Shown here piece by piece: positions 7,803 to 13,156 of a stretch of 13,156 nucleotides of DNA (positions within the stretch are counted from its first letter, which is position 1; the number at the start of each line of letters is the position of its first letter). The position numbers and the translations under genes are program-made. Source of the DNA: JBMOLK01 sp049325575. GTDB lineage: Bacteria > Bacillota > Clostridia > Acetivibrionales > Acetivibrionaceae. Under the pieces are notes generated by a model. The model was not told the DNA's origin. It searched no databases and was given only the letters and a program-made list of their open reading frames with translations. Location: NCBI GenBank assembly GCA_049325575.1, contig JBMOLK010000141.1, positions 1-13,156 of the forward strand, given 5' to 3'.

Positions 7803-10800
7803 TTAGTTAAGAGTTACTTCTTTATTTGAGAAGCTCTTAATTGCGTTACTATTAGCGTCTGTGATATAGCTTACAGAATCTTTAGTTGATACTTTAAGCT
7901 TACCAGTGTAAGTGTTATAGTCGCCATTCAGATCTACAGTAATTACATTTGTGCTTACTGTGATTGTGAAGTCTGTTACTGCTTTAAGTGTCTTTCCGTC
8001 CTTGTCAACTATAACAAACTCAGTTGCTGCAAGACCTGCATTGCCGCCTGTAAATTGTACGTTTTCGTCAAATGTCACTCTGAATCCACCTGCAATTGCA
8101 GTGAGATCTCCGCTAATGCTTGGAGCATACTTATCTGCAAACACGGCTCCAGTGTTACCTGCTGCCATAGCCATTCCAGTATCTGATTTAACCTTATCAG
8201 CAACTGCTGTAAGTGTATATCCAGCTGTACTAGATGATGCTCCTGCAAGAGCTACATCAGCGTTAAGTGTAGCAGTTATAGTTGTCTTACCATCTTTTGT
8301 AGTATATGTTACAGCTGCCAATGATCTAGTATATACTCCATTGGATACTGTAAATCCATCAGAAGGAACTGAAGTTAATATCTTATCAACTTCTATTTCA
8401 ATTATATTTTTATCTTTTACACTTACTGCAGTTACCAAAGGTGCTGCTTCAAGAGCCAGTGAAGCTGATGCTTGAGTTTGGAATGCAACAATCTTATTTC
8501 CTGCAGCGTCCGCAACTCTAGCAACATGCAATGGTCTACCACCTACTACTGTACCATTTGGAACAGTAATTTTAACCTTCTTATTATCTGTGCCAAAAGC
8601 TTCAACCTTAGAACCATCTGGAAGTTCTGCGTTGTTTAGTCTGTAATTGTACTTTTCTAAGACTGAACCATCACCAGTTGTAGCCATAGCTTCATTAAAT
8701 GTTACATATATGAAGTGAGCACTGGAACCATTGTCAACATATGTTGCTCCTGAAACAGTCGGTGGTGTTTTATCAGTTACTGTAAATTCTACAGATACTG
8801 TTGTAATTTTGTTAGCTGCCAATGATGAGTCTACAACATCTTTAATTTCTACAGTATAATTACCACCTGAAAGTTTGTCTGATAAAGTAAGCGTTGCTTT
8901 TTTATCAGCATCAACATAATCAATAGTTGATATTGTAGGAGTTACTGTTTTACCGTCTTTGTCTTTGATTGTGTAATTAGCAGTAGTTTCTGCACTAGCT
9001 TCTGTTACACTTTCAGAGAAAGTAACTTCAATTTTGTTTTCTGCAGATGCTTCTACTTTTGATACCTTAGGAGCTTCCTTGTCAACTGTTATTGAAGTTG
9101 TAAGTTTTATGTCCGCTTCTAACTTGTTACCCCAAGCGTCAACAACATCTACATCACTAACTGACTTCAACACTGTAACTGTTACATTACCTTCTGGTAA
9201 ATAGTAAGTGTTAAAGGTTAAAGTATAAGTCTTGTAGTCATCAGTTGTTACATTTGTAGGCTGCCAAGCAGAATAAGTGTGATAGAAGTAAGCAGTTGTA
9301 AGCTTATCACTTGGAGCTGACTGATCTTTTCTGTATACAGCTTTACTGAACTCGATTACAACTTTATTCTGTTCTGCTTGCTTAATTGTAGCAGTTGGAG
9401 CAGTTGTATCCTTCTTATACTCGAGATCAAAAGTCTTAGCCATTATTGCAAAATTAGCAAAGTCCTTGTATCCGCTAACTTTAACTGTATAAGTTCCTTC
9501 ATTTAATGAACTTACTCCAAGTGTAACTGTTAATGATCTGCCGTTAGCTGACAACACTTTTGAGTAAACTCCATATACTCCGTTATTTATTAAAACATCT
9601 GGAGAAGAATCTGCCTGAACTGGTTCACTGAAAGTGATTTCGAAAGTTTTTGGACCAGTTAATTTAATTGACTTAGCTTCAGGTAATGTAGTATCCATTA
9701 CGCTTTCTATTGTCTTAGTAACATCAGCTGTTAAACCAGCTTCTTTCTTAACTGTTACTTCAACTTTAGCTTGTTGTGCCAAAGCACTTCCAAGTGTTAA
9801 TGTAACTGATTTTTTATCGTCTGATACTGTAACTGATGAAACTGTATTGTCTTTAACGCTGTAGCTTGCTGTTTTTCCAGCTTTATCAGCGTCGACTTCG
9901 CCATTAAAGTTAACAACTACTTCTTTTAAGTTGCTAGCTGTTACACTGTCAACTAAAAGTTCCGCAGGTTGTACTATAACTTTAACAGTTGCTTTTGAAG
10001 TTTTGTAACCTTCGATTGAACCTTCAACTACTTTTTCACCAACTGTTGTAGTATCAACTGCTGGCCAAGTAACTGCGAGTTCTGCAGTAGTATCATCTTC
10101 GTAAGTTACTTTAACTTTTGCAGGTAATTCAGGTGTTTTACCTATTTGAACTTTAACATCAGCCAATGCAGCTACTGTTTTAATTTTAGCTTTAACAACG
10201 CCTTTTTCTTTAGCTAATGCTTCACTAACTTTTTCAAGTTCAATAAGTTTTTCTATAACTGTTCCACCAGCTTTGTATTCTGCCTGTAAAGTCTGGTAGG
10301 AGATACCTACTAATGAATCTCTGTTTATTCCTGAGTTGCTGTTAAAGATTACTGCGTCAGTATCTGATAATCCGCCAAATTCAGCTAAATCATAAGCAGC
10401 ATTATCATAAGTGAATTCTCCATCATATCCTAATTGTTGAAGGATTAATGAACAGTAAGCTTTACCGTTAAGGTCTGCCTTTGGAGCGAATGTTCCGTTT
10501 GGCAATCCTTTTACATATCCCTTATCTACGGCATATGCAACTTGTTTCTTAGCCCAATCTGAAATCTTCTCTGCGTCAGAGAACTTAGCAAGCTTAGCAG
10601 TAACATCTTCTGCAGTAAGCGCTAATGCATCTTCTTCCTGACCAAAAAGTCTAAGAAGCATTACAACACCGGTTTCTCTGTCAAGCTTTCCTCCTAAGTT
10701 AGGAACGTAGTCTGTTGGTGACATACCCTTGTACAAGCCAAGGTCATACAAATCTTTTGCCTCTGTTTCATAGCTGAATGATGACTCAGCAAATGCAGGC

Positions 10801-10865
10801 ACTAAAAGAGTTGAAATCATTGAGATTACAACTAGTACTGCCAACAATTTTTTGAGATTTTTCAT
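7803..10865 (-). CDS. SLH-domain S-layer protein with Ig-like modules
   Basis: A 1020-residue secreted surface protein. The N-terminus has KNLKK, a hydrophobic core and VPAFA, with signal peptidase cleavage expected after A26. Residues about 30-200 form the SLH region, which binds secondary cell-wall polymer: the second SLH unit (FSDAEKISDWAKKQVAYAVD, then GYVKGLPNGTFAPKADLNG) is clear, the first and third are diverged. Residues about 223-298 look like a group-4 bacterial Ig domain (VTYEDDTTAELAVTWP). From about 302 to the end, roughly seven Ig-like modules follow, many opening with a DTTxP or DKxxP linker and a TFSExV-type strand (for example 391, 487, 596 and 698). The composition is rich in T, V, K and D, and one cysteine (C138) is visible. 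The start is ATG at 10865 with AAGGAGGA 9 nt upstream. With a near-consensus promoter and its own terminator, it is probably a very highly expressed single-gene unit. Confidence 0.93.
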   Translation of the reverse strand: MKNLKKLLAVLVVISMISTLLVPAFAESSFSYETEAKDLYDLGLYKGMSPTDYVPNLGGKLDRETGVVMLLRLFGQEEDALALTAEDVTAKLAKFSDAEKISDWAKKQVAYAVDKGYVKGLPNGTFAPKADLNGKAYCSLILQQLGYDGEFTYDNAAYDLAEFGGLSDTDAVIFNSNSGINRDSLVGISYQTLQAEYKAGGTVIEKLIELEKVSEALAKEKGVVKAKIKTVAALADVKVQIGKTPELPAKVKVTYEDDTTAELAVTWPAVDTTTVGEKVVEGSIEGYKTSKATVKVIVQPAELLVDSVTASNLKEVVVNFNGEVDADKAGKTASYSVKDNTVSSVTVSDDKKSVTLTLGSALAQQAKVEVTVKKEAGLTADVTKTIESVMDTTLPEAKSIKLTGPKTFEITFSEPVQADSSPDVLINNGVYGVYSKVLSANGRSLTVTLGVSSLNEGTYTVKVSGYKDFANFAIMAKTFDLEYKKDTTAPTATIKQAEQNKVVIEFSKAVYRKDQSAPSDKLTTAYFYHTYSAWQPTNVTTDDYKTYTLTFNTYYLPEGNVTVTVLKSVSDVDVVDAWGNKLEADIKLTTSITVDKEAPKVSKVEASAENKIEVTFSESVTEASAETTANYTIKDKDGKTVTPTISTIDYVDADKKATLTLSDKLSGGNYTVEIKDVVDSSLAANKITTVSVEFTVTDKTPPTVSGATYVDNGSSAHFIYVTFNEAMATTGDGSVLEKYNYRLNNAELPDGSKVEAFGTDNKKVKITVPNGTVVGGRPLHVARVADAAGNKIVAFQTQASASLALEAAPLVTAVSVKDKNIIEIEVDKILTSVPSDGFTVSNGVYTRSLAAVTYTTKDGKTTITATLNADVALAGASSSTAGYTLTAVADKVKSDTGMAMAAGNTGAVFADKYAPSISGDLTAIAGGFRVTFDENVQFTGGNAGLAATEFVIVDKDGKTLKAVTDFTITVSTNVITVDLNGDYNTYTGKLKVSTKDSVSYITDANSNAIKSFSNKEVTLN

Positions 10866-10874
10866 ACTCTCAAA

Positions 10875-11003
10875 TCCTCCTTGTAAGTTTTTTTGGGAAG
10901 CAGGCTTTAATTTGAAGCCAGGCTACGCCTTATCCCTTTGTGTCTTAACCTGACCTATCTTGCATTTTGATCAAGACCGGCGCACTTAACCTATCTTGAA
11001 TTC
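10875..11003 (-). promoter_or_regulatory. Long structured 5' leader of the S-layer mRNA
   Basis: The predicted start near 11003 gives a leader of about 135 nt ending in AAGGAGGA (10882-10875). Visible structure includes TCTTGA (10976-10971), which can pair with TCAAGA upstream (10999-10994), and its TCTTG part with CAAGA downstream (10962-10958); the two pairings exclude each other. A hairpin GGCTT/AAGCC with a 7-nt loop (10919-10903) sits about 20 nt before the ribosome binding site. Palindromes TTGAATTCAA (10996-11005) and TTGATCAA (10967-10974) add pairing options. I cannot match it to a known riboswitch class. It may stabilise the mRNA or tune translation. Confidence 0.45.
10943..10998 (-). 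repeat. Imperfect direct repeat in the S-layer leader
   Basis: CAAGATAGGT occurs twice on the minus strand (10998-10989 and 10962-10953), 36 bp apart. Each copy is followed by GGTTAAG: directly in the first copy, and after a 5-nt insertion in the second. The segment between them carries the complementary TCTTG. Confidence 0.6.
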
Positions 11004-11009
11004 AAACTA

Positions 11010-11038
11010 ATTATATCATCGGCATTTTGGAGAGTCAA
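11010..11038 (-). promoter_or_regulatory. Sigma-A promoter of the S-layer gene
   Basis: On the minus strand TTGACT (11038-11033) and TATAAT (11015-11010) are separated by exactly 17 bp: a 5/6 -35 and a perfect -10. AT-rich DNA with A/T runs lies upstream and could act as an UP element. Initiation is expected near 11003. Confidence 0.82.
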
Positions 11039-11122
11039 CATTTTGAAATTAAGTGTAAAGAAATTGTAATAGAATTGAAACAAACTGTACAAATGCTTTA
11101 AACAGTATATTTTAATAGTACA

Positions 11123-11152
11123 ATTATACTATAAATATGATTTTTTTGTAAG
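11123..11152 (-). promoter_or_regulatory. Possible second, upstream promoter of the S-layer gene
   Basis: CTTACA (11152-11147) and a perfect TATAAT (11128-11123) are 18 bp apart on the minus strand, downstream of the SASP-side terminator and upstream of the main S-layer promoter. The -35 matches only 4/6. Chance TATAAT boxes are common in AT-rich DNA, so this is tentative. The rest of 11041-11187 shows no gene. Confidence 0.3.
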
Positions 11153-11187
11153 GTTTTTTTGATAGAATATTTCCCGACAGCTATATT

Positions 11188-11212
11188 AAAAGCCGGCATT
11201 TCGCCGGCTTTT
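11188..11212 (-). terminator. Rho-independent terminator of the SASP gene
   Basis: A 10-bp stem with core GCCGGC/GCCGGC (11188-11197 paired with 11203-11212) and a 5-nt loop lies 19 bp after the SASP stop codon. On the minus strand it ends in TTTTAATAT. It separates the SASP gene from the S-layer promoter region downstream. Confidence 0.88.
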
Positions 11213-11231
11213 ATTACGCATTAAGGCAATA

Positions 11232-11408
11232 CTATTTGCTTCCGAGGTTTCTTTCTGCCATTTCAATAGCCTTTTTAACAATATTACCGCAGTCTCTTGA
11301 GGTCACAGATCCCCATCCTTCAGTTGCAACCGTGTTGTAGACTCCTAGCTCCTTTGCTATTTCAGCTTTAAGCTCTTCTGACATAATTCCACCGTTTCGT
11401 CTACTCAT
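11232..11408 (-). CDS. Alpha/beta-type small acid-soluble spore protein (SASP)
   Basis: A 58-residue protein, read directly from the bases from ATG at 11408 to TAG at 11232. These proteins coat DNA in the dormant spore, protect it from UV and heat damage, and are degraded at germination. The segment SEELKAEIAKELGVYNTV (residues 10-27) carries the E-I-A cleavage site of the germination protease GPR (E16-I17). EGWGSVTSRDCGNIVKKAIE (30-49) matches the conserved second half of the family (GWGxxTSRxxGxxVKxAIE). Family members have about 55-75 residues, so this is complete and at the short end. AAAGGAGG lies 8 nt upstream of the ATG. Expression would be expected from sigma-G in the forespore, but I could not place a convincing sigma-G promoter upstream. 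The gene is monocistronic, with its own terminator. Confidence 0.93.
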   Translation of the reverse strand: MSRRNGGIMSEELKAEIAKELGVYNTVATEGWGSVTSRDCGNIVKKAIEMAERNLGSK

Positions 11409-11560
11409 TGTACATGCCTCCTTTTTATATAAGCCTTATAGACTTATACTAAAAATATTGCGTACGTTATTATTATCTTCAATTTTTAAAGATTAATTTG
11501 ATGTAATTTTTTCTTTGATTAATTTTAATTTTAAAATGGGTTACCTTTTACCCGTTATGT
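11409..11560. other. AT-rich divergent intergenic region between the SASP and cwlJ-like genes
   Basis: No coding sequence is visible here. It should contain the SASP promoter (minus strand), which I could not identify with confidence. A short palindrome, TATAAG-C-CTTATA (11428-11440), lies just upstream of the SASP ribosome binding site. Confidence 0.5.
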
Positions 11561-11588
11561 TAATATACTGTATTAAAAAACATTCAAC
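11561..11588 (+). promoter_or_regulatory. Candidate sigma-E promoter of the cwlJ-gerQ pair
   Basis: TAATATA (11561-11567), a 13-bp spacer and CATTCAAC (11581-11588) resemble the Bacillus sigma-E pattern (KMATATT and CATACANT) at 6/7 and 6/8. It lies about 55-60 bp before the cwlJ-like start. In Bacillus both cwlJ and gerQ are mother-cell sigma-E genes, which fits. The match is by eye only. Confidence 0.38.
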
Positions 11589-11646
11589 ATTTACAAAATA
11601 CTTACTGATTAGTTATTGACAACTTTTTAAGGTTAGGGTGATTTTC

Positions 11647-12090
11647 ATGCCATTTACTGCAAGAGAACTATTTGCAAGACTAATAAAATGCGAAGCCGGA
11701 GGAGAAGGAATTGACGGAATGAAGGCAGTTGCTACGGTTGTTATGAACAGAGTGCATGTTGCATACGGTGAGTACCTGAAAACGGGGCAGGGTGACCTAA
11801 GGAAAGTAATCACACAACCTCGTCAGTTTACCTGTCTTATGGGAACAGTATATGGGGAAGTAAATCCCCAAACAGTATGGGCAAGTACCCCTGAGCAGAT
11901 TCACTATGAAGTTGCAGACTGGGCACTTTCCGGCAACAAACTCCCCGGGATAGGTGAATGCTTATGGTATTACAACCCATTTAGCCCAAGGTGCTCCCGA
12001 ATTTTCCCCAGAACAGGCACAGGCAGATTTGTGACCCGAGTCAACCAACACTGCTTTTATAATCCTACACGGCTATATGCAGAAACTTGA
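11647..12090 (+). CDS. cwlJ: Cell-wall hydrolase of the SleB/CwlJ family (spore cortex lysis)
   Basis: A 147-residue protein that is essentially one SleB/CwlJ hydrolase domain, acting on the muramic-lactam-containing cortex peptidoglycan when spores germinate. TARELFARLIKCEAGGEG at the N-terminus holds the expected catalytic glutamate, E16. MKAVATVVMNRV and the late segment CLWYYNPFSP are also typical. It has no signal peptide and no peptidoglycan-binding domain, like CwlJ and unlike exported SleB. I chose ATG at 11647 because GGTGAT lies 4 nt upstream, matching the distal part of a Shine-Dalgarno site, and because the family usually begins near MxFTAREL. A GTG nine bases earlier is the alternative. 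A gerQ-like gene follows after 92 bp on the same strand. In Bacillus, CwlJ needs GerQ for its assembly in the coat, so the pairing supports the CwlJ assignment. Confidence 0.88.
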   Translation: MPFTARELFARLIKCEAGGEGIDGMKAVATVVMNRVHVAYGEYLKTGQGDLRKVITQPRQFTCLMGTVYGEVNPQTVWASTPEQIHYEVADWALSGNKLPGIGECLWYYNPFSPRCSRIFPRTGTGRFVTRVNQHCFYNPTRLYAET

Positions 12091-12182
12091 TTCACAATTA
12101 AACTCATTCTTATATTAATTTAATTCTTATTATGAAGCAAAATTATAGCTTTAAATTTATTTATCCAAGGAGGACATTTTTT

Positions 12183-12635
12183 ATGCCAAATTACTTTAAT
12201 CCAAATCAATATCAACCTTATTTAGCTGACCAGTACAGTATGCCTGCTCAATTGCCGTATGCACAAGAAAGTGTTATGCCTGTAATACCTTCCACTACGG
12301 CTTTACCACAAATGCCCACAGGTTATCCAACAGGACCGGTGTATAGTCCACCTCCTTCACCTTCATACCCAACAACCATAGGAGTTCCATCTCCAGCTGA
12401 CGTTGACCTGGTTCCTGATACAGTGCAAAGTCCCGTTTATACTCAGGGGTACTTAATGAAGTATATAGGCCGAAGAGTTAAGGTTGAATTCCTTATCGGT
12501 ACAAATATGCTGGTAGATAGAGATGGTACATTGGTTGAAGTGGGAGCAAGCTATATAGTAATCAGGGAAGCCGAAACGGATGACTTACTATTAGGTGATT
12601 TATATTCAATAAAATTTGTAAGGTTTTACTTCTAA
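12183..12635 (+). CDS. gerQ: GerQ-like spore coat protein
   Basis: A 150-residue protein in two parts. Residues 1-88 are low-complexity, rich in P, Y, Q, S and T (for example YSPPPSPSYP), as in many coat proteins. Residues about 89-150 form a compact beta-rich domain (YLMKYIGRRVKVEFLIGTN, then DGTLVEVGASYIVIRE and LLLGDLYSIKFVRFY) that resembles the C-terminal domain of GerQ, the coat protein that CwlJ requires. The first lysine is K93, so the N-terminal lysines that Tgl cross-links in Bacillus subtilis GerQ are absent. The start is ATG at 12183, with AAGGAGGA 8 nt upstream. An in-frame ATG at 12132 has no such site and would add an atypical K/F-rich leader. It follows the cwlJ-like gene by 92 bp without a terminator and is probably co-transcribed with it. 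Confidence 0.78.
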   Translation: MPNYFNPNQYQPYLADQYSMPAQLPYAQESVMPVIPSTTALPQMPTGYPTGPVYSPPPSPSYPTTIGVPSPADVDLVPDTVQSPVYTQGYLMKYIGRRVKVEFLIGTNMLVDRDGTLVEVGASYIVIREAETDDLLLGDLYSIKFVRFYF

Positions 12636-12667
12636 ATTTAATACATTACGCAATTTACTGAATTAAG

Positions 12668-12713
12668 ATAGGGCAAGACTAATCATATGCTTTATAATTA
12701 GTTCTTGCCCTAT
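12668..12713. terminator. Shared hairpin terminator between convergent gerQ-like and CBS genes
   Basis: Arms 12668-12683 and 12697-12713 (core TAGGGCAAGA/TCTTGCCCTA, one bulged T) form a long stem with a 13-nt loop. It sits 32 bp after the gerQ-like stop and just past the CBS gene's stop on the other strand. The U tracts are short on both strands (AATTTT on plus), so termination may be partial. Confidence 0.72.
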
Positions 12714-12720
12714 AATTTTG

Positions 12721-13152
12721 TTAGATTCTGAAAGGTTTTGAAGGCTTTGATATTTCACTAAGCGCTTCTGAAGCTTCAGTATCAAACCTCATATCTGTTG
12801 CCATATCTCCTAGAGCTAAAATACCGACAATCTGGTTGTTTTCTACAACAGGAACCCTTCTTATCTGCTGTTGTGCCATTAACTTTGAAACTTCATCAAT
12901 ATCCATGTCCGGTGTTACTGTTGTAACCTGTGATGTCATAACATCCTGTACCTTTGTATCATTTGGAACTTTTCCGTGAGCAACATTTCTTACAACTATG
13001 TCTCTATCAGTTACTATTCCAACTACTCCTCTTTGGTCATATACAGGTATAGAACCAACATTATGTTTCTGCATGAGCTGTGCTGCCTCTACTACTGTAT
13101 TAGTCGGATTAACGTATGCAACGTTTTTTGTCATTTTGTCTTTAACCTTCAA
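12721..13152 (-). CDS. Two-CBS-domain protein (YhcV-like)
   Basis: A 143-residue cytoplasmic protein made of a tandem CBS pair (Bateman module). CBS1 spans about residues 4-60 (KMTKNVAYVNPTNTVVEAA, then GIVTDRDIVVR) and CBS2 about 67-123 (VQDVMTSQVTTVTPDMDIDE, then GILALGDMATD). Such modules bind adenine nucleotides, and the GxxTDRD and ALGD segments are the usual ligand-contacting strands. No enzymatic domain is attached, so it is probably a stand-alone energy or nucleotide sensor with an unknown partner. It resembles Bacillus subtilis YhcV in length and in the IRRVPVV and ALGDMA segments. The start is uncertain: TTG at 13152 gives the family-like MKVKDKMT opening, but only four bases remain upstream, so neither a ribosome binding site nor an upstream stop can be seen. 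ATG at 13134 is the alternative. Confidence 0.87.
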   Translation of the reverse strand: MKVKDKMTKNVAYVNPTNTVVEAAQLMQKHNVGSIPVYDQRGVVGIVTDRDIVVRNVAHGKVPNDTKVQDVMTSQVTTVTPDMDIDEVSKLMAQQQIRRVPVVENNQIVGILALGDMATDMRFDTEASEALSEISKPSKPFRI

Positions 13153-13156
13153 AAGA

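Noticed and set aside
7951..8475. A 174-codon open frame on the plus strand, antisense to the S-layer gene
   Set aside because: It lies wholly inside the S-layer coding region, has low-complexity A/V/S/T composition typical of a reverse-frame shadow, and lacks a ribosome binding site.
10953..10998. The repeats in the S-layer leader as the start of a CRISPR array
   Set aside because: There are only two imperfect 10-14 bp copies, and no cas genes or regular spacers.
10875..11003. The S-layer leader as a cyclic-di-GMP or other known riboswitch
   Set aside because: GCC, AAG and AGG elements gave a superficial resemblance, but I could not line up the conserved core of any class I know.
11616..11621. 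TTGACA on the plus strand before the cwlJ-like gene, as a sigma-A -35 box
   Set aside because: A matching -10 would fall at or inside the gene start, leaving no room for the ribosome binding site.
11638..11646. GTG at 11638 as the start of the cwlJ-like gene
   Set aside because: The GTG is part of the likely ribosome binding site (GGTGAT) for the ATG at 11647, and family members usually begin at that ATG.
11613..11813. A minus-strand frame antisense to the cwlJ-like gene
   Set aside because: It is the complement of a clear SleB/CwlJ coding sequence and has no independent support.
12132..12182. ATG at 12132 as the start of the GerQ-like protein
   Set aside because: There is no ribosome binding site in front of it, whereas AAGGAGGA lies 8 nt before ATG 12183.

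Overview
The window looks like chromosomal DNA from a low-GC, spore-forming, anaerobic Firmicute. A member of class Clostridia, possibly a Ruminiclostridium or cellulolytic-clostridia relative, is the best guess. The reasons are an alpha/beta-type small acid-soluble spore protein (SASP), a CwlJ/SleB-type cortex hydrolase next to a GerQ-like coat protein, an SLH-anchored S-layer protein, strong AAGGAGG-type ribosome binding sites, and AT-rich intergenic DNA. The genus is inference; the spore-forming Firmicute call is solid.

Region 1 (1-7757, all minus strand) is a surface-polysaccharide operon, read right to left. It holds a Wzz/GumC-type chain-length regulator (7557-6262), a winged-helix regulator of the EPS-associated MarR type with an extra C-terminal domain (6180-5656), a 1016-residue O-antigen-ligase/Wzy_C-type membrane protein with TPR-like and beta-rich extracytoplasmic parts (5626-2576), a Wzy-like polymerase starting at TTG (2539-1040), and the N-terminal 329 codons of dTDP-glucose 4,6-dehydratase RfbB/RmlB (987-1, cut by the window edge). 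Gaps are 29-81 bp with no terminator, so one transcript is likely. A near-ideal sigma-A promoter (TTGACA, 17 bp, TACAAT) lies 5' of wzz. It is overlapped by an inverted repeat and an extra half-site of an AACAAAT-like motif. The same half-site forms a perfect 16-bp palindrome just before the regulator gene, which suggests autoregulation.

Region 2 (7757-11038, minus) is a 1020-residue S-layer protein: signal peptide, SLH region, a group-4 Ig-like domain, and about seven further Ig-like modules. It has its own sigma-A promoter (TTGACT, 17 bp, TATAAT), a leader of about 135 nt with repeated, mutually pairing segments, and a strong intrinsic terminator that insulates it from the polysaccharide operon. 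SLH domains bind a secondary cell-wall polymer and some Gram-positive S-layers are glycosylated through rml genes plus an O-antigen-ligase homologue, so the two regions may cooperate. That is inference.

Region 3 (11188-12713) is a sporulation/germination group. A 58-residue SASP gene (minus, with a GC-rich terminator) lies back-to-back with a plus-strand pair, cwlJ-like and gerQ-like, which carries a plausible sigma-E promoter. The pair ends at a bulged hairpin shared with a convergent minus-strand gene for a two-CBS-domain protein (13152-12721) resembling Bacillus YhcV. No tRNA, rRNA, CRISPR array, transposase or attachment site was seen.
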